DNA of 64,000 bases, taken from NCBI GenBank assembly GCA_032209605.1, contig JASFXZ010000009.1, positions 21,129,553 through 21,193,552 on the forward strand, in the 5' to 3' direction. The notes below the pieces were generated by a model. The model was not told the origin of the DNA. It saw only the letters and a program-made list of their open reading frames with translations, and made no database searches. Below, one piece after another: positions 1 to 9,469 of this stretch. The stretch is from Mactromeris polynyma (Eukaryota; Mollusca; Bivalvia; Venerida; Mactridae). The translations under genes and the position numbers were made by a program. Within the stretch, counting starts at the first letter, position 1. Every line of letters starts with the position of its first letter.

Positions 1-316
1 ATTACATGTAAACTTATAAAAACGCTTGTTGTCTGAAAGTGAGCATAGTCGAAATATTGAACATTTATGCAGATGTATTACCATTTCAACGAAGATAATC
101 CGGGATCCACATTGAATGCAAGAATGTTATGAATTATAAAATTATTACGATTAGCAGAATACGATAGGGTTGAAGTCACGACTCAACACAATTATTAAAC
201 AGTCATTAAACTGTCTTCACATCGATTGTTTGTGAATCAAGTCCATTACGAGAACGGTGATGGACTTTTCTATAATATGTTTCTTCTTTCTTCATTCAAT
301 GTACTAATTATCATTA
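1..316. other. AT-rich flank of the LTR element, no gene seen
   Basis: No open reading frame or recognisable repeat is seen. The last bases, ATAT at 317-320, match the four bases after the other LTR (3706-3709) and are read as the target-site duplication. Confidence 0.5.
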
Positions 317-320
317 ATAT

Positions 321-618
321 TAAAGTATTTCACCCTAATTCAGGATAGAGAGGGGGTTACTCACTTGTGTTGTCTTGGTCTTTAATAGGTTTACTGGGTC
401 TACGAATGTAGCTAGCTTTGATACTACGAATATAGCGTGGTATATGTCTTAGCGTCTCTGCTTCTAACGAATAACTGCCAAGAACGTAAGATCTCGTGCA
501 CGGAGATTTGTCCTTGCCACCAGGGTCGTTAGCCAATCGGAGCCGTTCCTTACGATGACGCCTTGGGCCGCTTAGTTCTACCGAGACTAGGGCCGTTAAC
601 ATATCGACGGTCACAACA
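321..618 (-). repeat. 3' LTR of a minus-strand Ty3/Gypsy element
   Basis: This 298-bp block recurs at 3408-3705 with only four substitutions, at offset 3087. On the minus strand it starts TGTTGTGACC and ends CTTTA. Three signs make it an LTR: a purine-rich tract abuts its minus-strand 5' end, ATAT flanks both outer borders, and the pair encloses reverse transcriptase. It does not end in the usual CA. The two open frames inside the LTRs are not treated as genes. A donor-like CAA|GTGAGT lies on the minus strand near 357-366. Confidence 0.8.
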
Positions 619-628
619 CTCTTCCTGT
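619..628 (-). other. Polypurine tract beside the 3' LTR
   Basis: The minus strand reads ACAGGAAGAG immediately before the TG that opens the LTR. This is the expected position and composition for the plus-strand primer of an LTR retrotransposon, and it fixes the element's orientation and LTR border. Confidence 0.65.
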
Positions 629-655
629 CTTTATTTGTTGAAGCGGGCCCTAGCG

Positions 656-925
656 GACGAATATCAGATTTGTATGACATCGTCCTTTTCCTTGCGGCCA
701 GACGAGTGTAGCATTTGGACTACGTCGCCTTTACTGTAAGACGAGCATCAGATTTGCCTGATGTCGCCTTTCTCCTAGGCAGTGGGACGAATGTCATATT
801 TGCGTGACATCGTCTTTCCCCTAGTCAGAAGTGATGAATATCAGAGTGGCGTGATATCCCCTTCTCCATGATAGCCAGACGAATGTCAGATATGTAAGAC
901 ATCGTCCTTCTTCTCGACTTGGCCG
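656..925. repeat. Six diverged ~45-bp repeats inside the LTR element
   Basis: Units start near 656, 701, 740, 785, 831 and 878. Each opens with a form of GACGAATGTCAG and contains an imperfect dyad, ATGTCA then TGACAT, so every unit could form a small hairpin. The array lies between the last pol-like reading frame and the polypurine tract, in the element's 3' untranslated region. No coding function is apparent. Confidence 0.7.
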
Positions 926-1200
926 CAAGGGCGATTATCCTTAGGGCCAAGTCTAAGAAACCAATCCTGACTGACTTTTGCAGCCAGTCCAAGACAAACT
1001 TCAGGTTTGGGTCAATGGCCTGAGCGTTCTTTATTTCCTCAGTGTCTAAGTCCCAACAAGTTACCTTTTTGCTGAGGGTCGAGGCACCGACTCCACAAAC
1101 CTTTACTGCATAGTCCCCATTTGCGGCGACTATGTCCAGGTATACTTCGGGACGCCCTTGGTCCCGGTGACAGTGGGTACTCTGGAACTTTCCGTTGGAC
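926..1200 (-). pseudogene. Pol linker remnant, probably between RNase H and integrase
   Basis: A minus-strand frame without its own start is open here. It contains a stretch ending in WDLDTEEIKNAQAIDPNLKF followed by VLDWLQKS. The pattern of I..AQ..D..L..V..W resembles the segment that precedes integrase in Ty3/Gypsy Pol. No zinc-binding HHCC motif or integrase DDE core follows. The assignment is by pattern only and is tentative. Confidence 0.35.
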
Positions 1201-1303
1201 TGGTAACTGCTGCATCTTGGATATTTGTATCCAGATGAGGGTTCTCCCCAGTCTGTCGTGGGGTGTGGTCAAAGGTATAATTGCGTCTGGTCGTCCTGTC
1301 AAT

Positions 1304-1556
1304 CGCATAACAAGGGGGGATTGTCCCGTCATTGTTCCCTTGTGACAGGATTACATCGTTGGCAGACAGGGCAAATTGTAGCCCGTCTGCCAATGCCTTT
1401 TTGACATCTATGTAAATGACCACGTCGCAGGACGCCCTCATCCCGCTGGTAACCCCTTGCTTTCCAGAAATCCCCCAGCTCTAAGCTTGAGACCATACCT
1501 CTCGGCTTTATGTCTCAGCACTGCTGCTAAGGTGCGAGATAGAAAGTTCTGGTTCC
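1304..1556 (-). pseudogene. Broken tRNA 2'-phosphotransferase (KptA/Tpt1) domain
   Basis: KptA/Tpt1 enzymes remove the splice-junction 2'-phosphate from RNA using NAD+. Two pieces are seen on the minus strand. The first, about 1446-1553, has LSRTLAAVLRHKAERYGLKL, matching the family's N-terminal LS..L...LRH....GL pattern. The second, 1304-1447, has SGMRASCDVVIYID and then SANDVILSQGN and IPPCY, matching the C-terminal SGMR, YID and VIL..G motifs. They lie in different frames, and the middle of the domain is absent, including most of the NAD-binding region, so no enzyme can be made. The remnant sits directly after a truncated RNase H and before a pol-like linker. An alternative is a host gene fragment captured or inserted into the retrotransposon. 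Confidence 0.65.
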
Positions 1557-1562
1557 TATCTC

Positions 1563-2345
1563 GGGGTCTCTTGTTCGCACTATTGCCAGGAGCTCCTTCC
1601 TCGTGGTACAATATCTCCGCTGCTCCTTGGTGAGTGAGTAGCTACCGTAAGCTAATACCTTCTCCGACCCATCCTGGATTTGCACTAATTCTGCCCCTAT
1701 GGCGAAATCAGATGCGTCTGTGTCCAGGATGAACTCACCCTCTTGTCTGGGAAGTGCCAACACAGGTGGGCTAGTGAGGGCCTGCTTAAGATAGTCAAAA
1801 GCCTCTTGTTCCCCACTTTCCCACTTAAACTTGCGTTTTCCCACTACTGCATACAGTGGTGCTGCTTGGAGGGAGAAGTTTTTTACGAAGCTTCTGTGGT
1901 AATTGGCAAGCCCCATGAACCTCTCTACCTCCTTGGAATTTTTGGGAACCGGCCAGTCTGACACCGTTTGTGTGTCGACTGCCGTCATGGCCAGTGTATT
2001 TTTACTGACCTTTCTACCCAGAAATTCCACTTCGTCTTGGAAGAAAATGCACTTCTTGGGTTTTAACTTCAACCCATGTTCGCGGAAACGTTGTAACGCC
2101 TCACCTAAGTTATTAAGGTGGGTGTCAAAATCTTTGCCCAATACCAAGATGTCGTCCAAAAATGCGAGCACCGTTTTCCAGGTGAACCCTCGCATTACTA
2201 GGTTCATTACCCTGGCATATGTTGCCGGGGCATTACACAAACCAAAACCCATTTTGACGTGTTCATACAGCCCATAGTTTGTATGAAACGCTGTCTTGCA
2301 ATGGTCCTCAGGCTTGACACCTACTTGCCAATAGGCTGAATTTTC
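1563..2345 (-). pseudogene. Ty3/Gypsy reverse transcriptase-RNase H, truncated at both ends
   Basis: The frame opens within the palm (SAYWQV, then TAFHTNYGLYEHVKMGFGLC) and carries the polymerase motif FLDDILV and the thumb motif FMGLANYHRSF. It then enters RNase H with DTDASDFAIG and RKELLAIV. The aspartate normally found just before the AYWQ motif is missing because the gag frame joins there. RNase H stops after its glutamate motif, where KptA-like sequence begins. The protein would therefore lack half the fingers/palm and the end of RNase H, and is inactive. The element is an old non-autonomous copy. Confidence 0.85.
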
Positions 2346-2891
2346 CTATTGGGGGTAGTCTGGTGAATGGCTCTCACCTGTGCCCTTTGTGGCACAGGTC
2401 GCATGAAAGGTCTGGAAGACGCAGTGGAGGCTGGGCCATCCCCAGATTGGTTTTTCTTTAACCAATCTGCCACTTTCTCCTCCTTCGGCAGTTTCTGTTG
2501 AACGCTTTTCAAGGTGCTGATTTCATGAAGGGCATTAGCAAGCAACTCTTTCATAAATTTGCTTGTAATGCGCCTCCATGGGGTCCTGTGGTGGGCGCTT
2601 TTGGTAGGGATGCCACCCTTTCCGACGAATCAGCCTCAGACTTCGCGTGGCTATACCCATCACTTCTCTCCTCAGACTCTGTTCGCCGAATTGCCGGTGA
2701 CAGGCCTGGTGTCGAGAAATCTATCATCTCTACCATATGCTAGCAACAGCCTCCAGAATGAGCAGGTCAATTTTTGTGCCTGCATCCCTTATTCCAATTA
2801 GGTGTGCTGCTCCATCTGGTCCAATACCCGGAATGACCTGAAGCTCCTGTTCGTCACACCTGTTTACATATATGGGGAGGGACTGGACCAT
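2321..2891 (-). pseudogene. Gag-like region with a helix-hairpin-helix motif, frameshifted
   Basis: A minus-strand ATG at 2891 opens 53 codons containing VIPGIGPDGAAHLIGIRDAG, which fits the ComEA-type helix-hairpin-helix pattern (PGIG..A..I...R). That frame stops at 2730. A second open frame (2736-2551) and a third (2554-2321) continue the region. The third has a heptad-like stretch and a basic, proline-rich end. The position after the 5' LTR and before RT suggests Gag. No CCHC knuckle or protease motif is seen, so this assignment is inferred from location. Confidence 0.45.
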
Positions 2892-3393
2892 CGTATTATT
2901 GATAAATAGAATAACAAATCAAAATACTGGTATATGGTATGATACTGATTCAAATGTAAATCAATAACTAAACTCAACTAATGAATGTGCCAGCTGATGA
3001 TTCAATTGTAAATCACATAAATAACACAAACAAAATTTTGAAAGTCCAAATATTGATCCAATATGTAGTCAATATACACTCAACTTATTGCCGTTAGTGC
3101 ACAAGTTGAGTTCACGGTAGTCACTGGTAGCACGTTAGCTTTTTAGAAAGCTTACCTCTTACACTTCTTTCCGTCTCCACCCACTTCCGGTTTCTCCAAA
3201 ATCCTAAAAAATGGGCCGGAGCTTTTCCAGTTTAGATCACTGGCCTTTGGATATACTAAGTGATCTAAACTAGACAGACAACAAATTAGGGCCAGCTAAC
3301 AGAAGTTAAAGTGGCACTAAATAGCGTAAGAAAGGTCGCCCACGAAGTACAACGAATTTCGGATGTCTCTCGTTTTGGAATGGGACGTTACAA

Positions 3394-3407
3394 CACCCAG
3401 CCACCAT
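3394..3407 (-). other. Possible primer-binding site of the LTR element
   Basis: Directly inside the 5' LTR the minus strand reads ATGGTGGCTGGGTG. A TGG within a base or two of the LTR end is typical of tRNA primer sites, but I could not match a specific tRNA. Confidence 0.3.
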
Positions 3408-3705
3408 TAAAGTATTTCACCCTAATTCAGGATAGAGAGGGGGTTACTCACTTGTGTTGTCTTGGTCTTTAATAGGTTTACTGGGTCTACGAATGTAGCT
3501 AGCTTTGATACTATGAATATAGCGTGGTATACGTCTTAGCGTCTCTGCTTCTAACGAATAACTGCCAAGAACGTAAGATCTCGTGCACGGAGATTTGTCC
3601 TTGCCGCCAGGGTCGTTAGCCAATCGGAGCCGTTCCTTATGATGACGCCTTGGGCCGCTTAGTTCTACCGAGACTAGGGCCGTTAACATATCGACGGTCA
3701 CAACA
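3408..3705 (-). repeat. 5' LTR of the minus-strand Ty3/Gypsy element
   Basis: This is the partner of the LTR at 321-618. The four differences (3514, 3532, 3606 and 3640 against 427, 445, 519 and 553) are all C/T or G/A at CpG sites. ATAT follows at 3706-3709. The region just inside (2892-3407) holds the leader, with no complete reading frame. Confidence 0.8.
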
Positions 3706-3709
3706 ATAT

Positions 3710-4680
3710 GACATATCTAATTATAGGATAACAATAAGGTTACTTACGTCACGATTTTCAAAAGGTTGGTTAATGTACACATAGAATTGCAACGTCGTAG
3801 TTCTCCTTCGACAACCATTTACAGGTAATAGACGAGGCCCATGACGTAGGTGAAATATATTAAAGGGAGAGCAATCCCATAAAAGGGGGCGGGGATAAAG
3901 CAAAAGCGACAAAACATCAAATAAAGAGCGCAAATATTTACCAGCAATGCGTCGGAAGTAGCATGCATTGAATAACATGAATATTTACATAACTTGTCAT
4001 ATTGTAATGTTCTAGAATTTACCTGAACCTTGGGAGTAGGGTACATTCATCCTTCCCCTTGCTCCCATCTTGATATAAATGATAAGCTTCTTGTTTACTT
4101 TTACACTTTGTAGCTACTACTGACGACAGTACATGAAGTTGGTTGCTGACTTGGTTTTATTTAACAAGACAGCAACACAACGTTACATAATGTGCCAGCT
4201 TTTATCTATTACATCATTTGATTATATTTTCGTTACGTTTTCCATGACAGAGTTCTGTTCGTAACATGTTTCCGCGACTTGTCACAATTTATCCTTTCTA
4301 GTTGACTGTTTGCAACCCTCAGTTTATAATTGCATGTTGAAAGCACTCACTATTTGTTAAATGCACGTTTCTGTAAGCCTATATTATCCAATGTATTGTT
4401 GTATCATCAACTTTAGTCGTATTAGTATCTTGCATCGTGCAGAACATGTATTTGTCAGCCATGTTGGATTTTCACTGTGACGGTTACTTAGCAACCACCA
4501 CAGTCTACTGCACCGCTGTTTCGATATTTTATCAGTACCTGTTAAGATGTTTTCTTTGAAGAGTGCCCGGAAAAGGCCTTATGCGGTTATTTGATGTTTA
4601 ATTTATACTGTTTAAGAGTATTTTATACGTTAAGGCCTGTATTATTGTTTATTTTTATAACAAGCACCTGACGTTCTTTT
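3710..4680. other. Intergenic, no gene recognised
   Basis: Short frames on the minus strand at 3721-4046 have no recognisable motif and are treated as chance. Nothing else stands out. Confidence 0.5.
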
Positions 4681-4715
4681 TGTCACGACCCACACTGTGG
4701 ACTGTGGACCACAAC

Positions 4716-4905
4716 GCCACAGTTGTGGATTGTGAGTGCCACACTGTGGATTGTGAGTGCCACACTGTGGATTGTGAGTGCCACACTGTGGATTGTGAGT
4801 GCCACACTGTGGATTGTGAGTGCCACACTGTGGATTGTGAGTGCCACACTGTGGATTGTGAATGCCACACTGTGGATTGTGAGTGCCACACTGTGGGCTG
4901 TGGAT
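4716..4905. repeat. 21-bp tandem repeat, about nine copies
   Basis: The unit GCCACACTGTGGATTGTGAGT repeats with period 21 from 4738, with a degenerate copy before it. Each unit contains the dyad CCACA-C-TGTGG. Because 21 is a multiple of three, long frames are open on both strands, and these are shadows rather than genes. Confidence 0.9.
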
Positions 4906-4915
4906 ATCTTAGGAG

Positions 4916-4923
4916 TATATAAG
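4916..4923 (+). promoter_or_regulatory. TATA box downstream of the 21-bp repeats
   Basis: TATATAAG lies 11 bases after the last dyad-containing repeat and is followed by a GC-rich stretch where initiation would fall (about 4945-4955). This is a plausible core promoter, perhaps of the surrounding LTR. No gene is visible downstream. Confidence 0.4.
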
Positions 4924-5730
4924 CTCCACTGCCCGTCATTCGGGGACTTCCAATACTTTTGTTTCTCAGAGGCCGTTTGTCTATTTTTTCCTTTAAAGGT
5001 GCATTTTCAAATCTTATTTTAAGTAACTCATTAAACAACTTCTATACATTATCTCATATTTTTGATACATCAAGTAATAATTACACTGTAGTAACAATCT
5101 CTAAACTCATTTTATTAAATGTGACTTAGTGGATGCGCCGACTAGTTTGTTTGTTGTTTAGATGTGTACTAGTTAGTTATCTATAGATACCAATATTAAT
5201 AGAGAGTAAAACTCTTTGAAACGAATCTCATAGTCTTTGTTTTAGTTTTCATGGCTTGAGTTTTATTTATTTACATACTAGTATAGATCTTTAACCGGAA
5301 GTCCAACGGTTATCTAACAGTATTCCAACTCAGTAGTTCACACCAGTTCGTGTATCAGCACTCACACAACGACACTTTCGCACACATACCGAGGGCGTAA
5401 CAATATTACGATAAACAAAAACTTATATTAATAAAGAACACTGATTATCATTTTTCAGGGTTATTAGATATTTAAATATTACTTACTTGACAACAAATGT
5501 GATATTACAGCCTTCAGGGGCGTAGCTAGGAGGTTTGTGATGTGTAGGGGAGACCGGGGCGAAGTGTTACATTTTTCAAAGTTTTTAAATTATAGATAAT
5601 ATTAACTCGTTTACAACAATATAACTAAGGTTTCTATAATAAACAACGAACATTTAATCATAAAATGTATTAAATAACATAAATAAACTACTTATTTACA
5701 ATTTAGAACTCGTTGAAATTGTCGAGTATA

Positions 5731-5769
5731 TGTAACACTTTGCCCCAAGATTTGGGGCAAAGTGTTACA
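5731..5769. repeat. 16-bp-stem palindrome, left subterminal region
   Basis: TGTAACACTTTGCCCC (5731-5746) is followed after seven bases by its inverse GGGGCAAAGTGTTACA (5754-5769), making a perfect stem. The same motif forms the inner part of the unit's left terminal repeat. Confidence 0.85.
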
Positions 5770-5918
5770 GTCCTTGGGACAAAATGTTACACTATAAATA
5801 TATTCAATTTTCAACAAAAATGTATTGTAACTAATGACAATAAATAAAACTGAGTGCATATAATAGTACAGTTCAATGTCTCAACAAAGCAAAACACATC
5901 GCCTATGACCATAGACGA

Positions 5919-7935
5919 ACCATGTAAGCTGTTCCAACATGAGGTAAGCTGAACTCACATGACATAAACTGTTTCAACATAAGGTAAGCCGTACTAACAC
6001 CAGGTAATCTGTACAAGCAAGACATAAGCTGTACCAACATGACATAAGCTGTATCAACAGCACATAAGATGTACCAACATGACACTCGTTGTACCAACAT
6101 AACATAAGCTGTATCAACAGCACATAAGCTGAACCAACATGACACTCGCTGTACCAACATGACATAAGCTGTATCAACAGCACATATGCTGAACCAGCAT
6201 GACACTCGCTGTACCAACATGACATAAGCTGTATCAACAGCACATAAGCTGTACCAACATGACATAAGCTATATCAACATAGCACTCGCTGTACCAACAT
6301 GACATAAGCTGTATCAACAGCACATAAGCTGTACAAACATGACATAAGCTGTACTAACATGACATAAGATGAATCAACAGTATAAAAGCTGTACGAACAT
6401 GACATAAGCTGTACCAACATGACATAAGATGTATCAACAGTACATAAGCTGTACCAACATGACATAAGCTGTACTAACATGACATAAGCTGTACCAACAT
6501 GACATAAGATGAACCAACAGTACATAACCTGTACGAACATGACATAAGCTGTACTAACATGACATAAGATGTATCAACAGTACATAAGCTGTACGAACAT
6601 GACATAAGCTGTACCAACATGACATAAGCTGTATCAACAGTACATAATCTGTGCCAACATGACTTTCGCTGTACCAACATAACATAAGCTGTACGAACAT
6701 GACATAAGCTGTACCAACATGACATAAGATGTATCAACAGTACATAAGCTGTGCGAACATGACTTAATATGTACCAACATGCCATAAGGTGTACGAACAT
6801 GACATAATATGTCTCAACATGACATAAACTGTACCAACATGACATAAACTGTACCAATATAATATAAACTGTACCAAGAGCAGGTAAGCTTTACCAACAT
6901 GACATAAGTTGTACCAACACCAGGTAAGTTGTATCAACATCAGGTAAGTTGCACTAACATGACGTAAGATGTACCAATATGACATAAACTGTACCAACAT
7001 CAAGTAAGCTGTACCAACATGACATAATATGTACCAACATTACTCAAACTGTACCAACACCAGGTAAGAAGTACCAACAGAACGTAAGCTGTACCAACCT
7101 GACATAAACTGTACCAAGAGCAGGTAAGCTGTACCAACAGAACGTAAGCTGTACCAACATGACATAAACTGTACCAAGAGCAGGTAAGCTGTACCAACAT
7201 CAGGTAACGTGTACCAACATGGCGTAAACTGTACTAACATCAGGTAAGCTGTACCAACATCAGGTAAGCAGTACCAACATGACATAAACTGTACCAATAT
7301 CAGGTAAGCAGTACCTATATTACATAAACTGTACCAAGAGCAGGTAAGCTGTACCAACATCAGGTAAGCTGTACCAACATCAGGTAAGCTGTACCAAAAT
7401 CAGGTAAGCTGTACCAACATGTCATAGTCTGTACCAAGAGCAGGTAAGCTGTACCAAGAGCAGGTAAGCTGTACCAACATCACATAAGCTGTACCAACAG
7501 AACGTAAGCTGTACCAACATGACATAAACTGTACCAAGAGCAGGTAAGCTGTACCAACATCAGGTAACGTGTACCAACATGGCGTAAACTGTACTAAAAT
7601 CAGGTAAGCTGTACCAACATCAGGTAAGCAGTACCAACATGACATAAACTGTACCAATATCAGGTAAGCAGTACCTATATTACATAAACTGTACCAAGAG
7701 CAGGTAAGCTGTACCAACATCAGGTAAGCTGTACCAAAATCAGGTAAGCTGTACCAACATGACAGTCTGTACCAAGAGCAGGTAAGCTGTACCAAGTGCA
7801 GGTAAGCTGTACCAACATCACATAAGCTGTACCAACATGAAATAAACTGTATCAACATCAGGTTGGCTGTACTAACAGCACGTAAACTGGTACCAACATG
7901 ATACAAACTGTACCAACATCCGGCGAAGTATATCG
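5919..7935. repeat. 20-bp minisatellite, about 100 copies
   Basis: The consensus is CTGTACCAACATGACATAAG, with ordered variants. The first half is dominated by GACATAAG and ATCAACAGCACATAAG units. The second half (from about 6880) is dominated by CAGGTAAG and CCAAGAG units. The segments near 7141-7380 and 7501-7740 are near copies, offset 360. All long minus-strand frames here are repeat artefacts. Confidence 0.95.
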
Positions 7936-8487
7936 TCATCAGTTAAATATAAACCAAATAATCATCATGTTAACACTATCAGTTTTTTAAACATATCACA
8001 CATGTTCTGTATCTCCGCCATATACAGTCCCAATCCCGGATGAGAAAGGCTAAGACACGGACTTCATAGGGGCTCAGACCAAAATCAAGTTACGTGCAGT
8101 TTTTAGATAATTTTGCAACATGTTGTCAGTTCCAGATTTATTTGCTTTTTGATGTATCAACACAATGTCATAGGGTTAATTTGAATCTGTTTGGCAACTG
8201 ATCGGATACTTTGTCCATATATACTACATCGTTAAATCCCCCTTTAATGACATCTGCATGAACGTTCGTGGCGGTGTTGTTCTTTTTTAGTTTCGAACCA
8301 TTCTACAAAGACAATAATTTACAGATCTACTCGATCTAATTATTTGTACTTGAGATCTCTATTTAAAAATGATAAATGTTAAGTTAAATGTAGATATATA
8401 CGTTATCAACAGTAAAACATACTAAACGTAAGTTTACAAATATTCAGTGGTAGTTTTCTGTAGCTAGATATATGTTGGCATGTACAC

Positions 8488-8520
8488 GGGGCAAAGTGTT
8501 ACATTGTAACACTATGCCCC
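8488..8520. repeat. Palindromic motif pair, right subterminal region
   Basis: GGGGCAAAGTGTTAC (8488-8502) is followed by the inverse TGTAACACTATGCCCC (8505-8520). Further copies lie at 8529-8544, 8871-8886 and 8888-8903. The pair is arranged outward to inward, opposite to the left palindrome. Confidence 0.85.
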
Positions 8521-9028
8521 GGGTATCATGTAACACATTGCCCCTAACTATCTGATGGAAATACAAACATCCTTGGGTAATAACTAAGGTAGACCGGATC
8601 ACGATTCATTCTGCGACGTCATGCCTATAACGTACCCTAATGTAACATATAAGCTAAATTATCAGCAAAGTCATGAATTTAAAGGAAATCGATATTTTCC
8701 AAACTCATGAAAATTTACTTACATGTACGGATATGCGTTGACTTATCACTGATACTTTATTATCGACTGGAAATGTCCACGAACGATCAGATAAAATGGC
8801 TACACCAAAAGTACTTTAAACTACAATGGTTATGATGTAATAAATAACGTCATTTGTTTGAAAATTTAAACGTAACACTTTACCCCGTGTAACATTGTGC
8901 CCCGGTCTCCTCTACGCAAGATCCTTTTTGCGGGGGGTTCGGGGTACTCCCCCGGAAAAAAAATGGTTTCTAGATTGTCTGTAGTGACTTCTGGGCGCAT
9001 TCTTATCCCTGAATTGAACGAAGTTTTT

Positions 9029-9420
9029 TTAATGCAGATTTGAACTTTTTACTTTTTCGATTTTTCGAGAATGTACGCAGCTGCGTACTCTGCGTACACG
9101 AACAAGTAAGCATAGATTGTTGATTTCTAATCGAGAGAGTCTATAACTTGTCAAAATTTCGCCATCTCGCAAGTCATCGAATCCCCTCCTGTTCCTGAAT
9201 ACCCTTTCTTGTCTTTCAGTCGCATTCACGAACGCTACGGCGGCCATTTTTTTATTGACTTACGACACGCTACGACAGCTTAAAAGTTACGACAAAAATC
9301 GGCGAAGTTACGACATCTTAGCTACGACAAACGTTGATAAAACGCCCTTGTCGTAGATTCGGCGTCTTACGACAGACTTACGACAAAAAACGTCGTAAGA
9401 CACGTTGATAAAACGCCCCC
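9029..9420 (-). pseudogene. PIF/Harbinger transposon end with transposase N-terminal fragment
   Basis: A minus-strand frame (ATG at 9247) encodes 72 residues including RVFRNRRGF, DGEILTSYRLSR and EINNLCLL. This matches the region before the nuclease core of HARBI1-type transposases (F..R, then D.E...RYR.S...I..L). The frame ends at 9029 without any catalytic DDE residues. Upstream, ACGTTGATAAAACGCCCCC at 9402-9420 looks like the element's terminal repeat, and a second copy of its core lies at 9331-9347. This is a 5' fragment of a dead element. Confidence 0.55.
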
Positions 9421-9469
9421 CTGGCCTTTTCTCAACTTGACAAATATGCGCGTTCACAATCGTAAATAT

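Larger units (their letters stand above)
4681..5402 (+). mobile_element. Possible solo LTR
   Basis: The block starts TGTCACGACCC and ends GAGGGCGTAACA, resembling the TGTNACG...CGTAACA ends common in Gypsy-type LTRs. It contains tandem repeats and a TATA box near the start. The flanks (CTTTT before, ATATT after) do not form a clear target-site duplication, and no partner LTR is present. Confidence 0.35.
5547..8912. mobile_element. Non-autonomous DNA-transposon-like unit with internal minisatellite
   Basis: The left end reads GGGGAGACCGGGGC (5547-5560). The right end, on the minus strand, reads GAGGAGACCGGGGC (8912-8899). TA flanks both sides (5545-5546 and 8913-8914), consistent with a TA target duplication. 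Nine copies of a motif close to GGGGCAAAGTGTTACA cluster in the two subterminal regions. No transposase frame is visible, and the middle is a 2-kb minisatellite. I did not assign a superfamily. The unit may sit inside another element whose end CAGGGGCGTAGC begins at 5515. Confidence 0.6.

Noticed and set aside
357..3701. 107- and 85-codon minus frames in the LTRs
   Set aside because: They lie inside the LTR pair, so they are two copies of the same non-coding sequence.
4655..5038. Frames with HSQSTVW or VDCECHT repeats
   Set aside because: Period 21 keeps both strands open. There is no start context, no splicing and no homology.
5919..7935. CRISPR-like array
   Set aside because: Units are contiguous with no unique spacers of constant length, and the genome is eukaryotic. 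It is a minisatellite, as are the other arrays.
5903..7939. Many minus-strand frames rich in C, W, Y and V
   Set aside because: They are translations of the 20-bp array. Period 20 shifts through all frames and the residues simply repeat.
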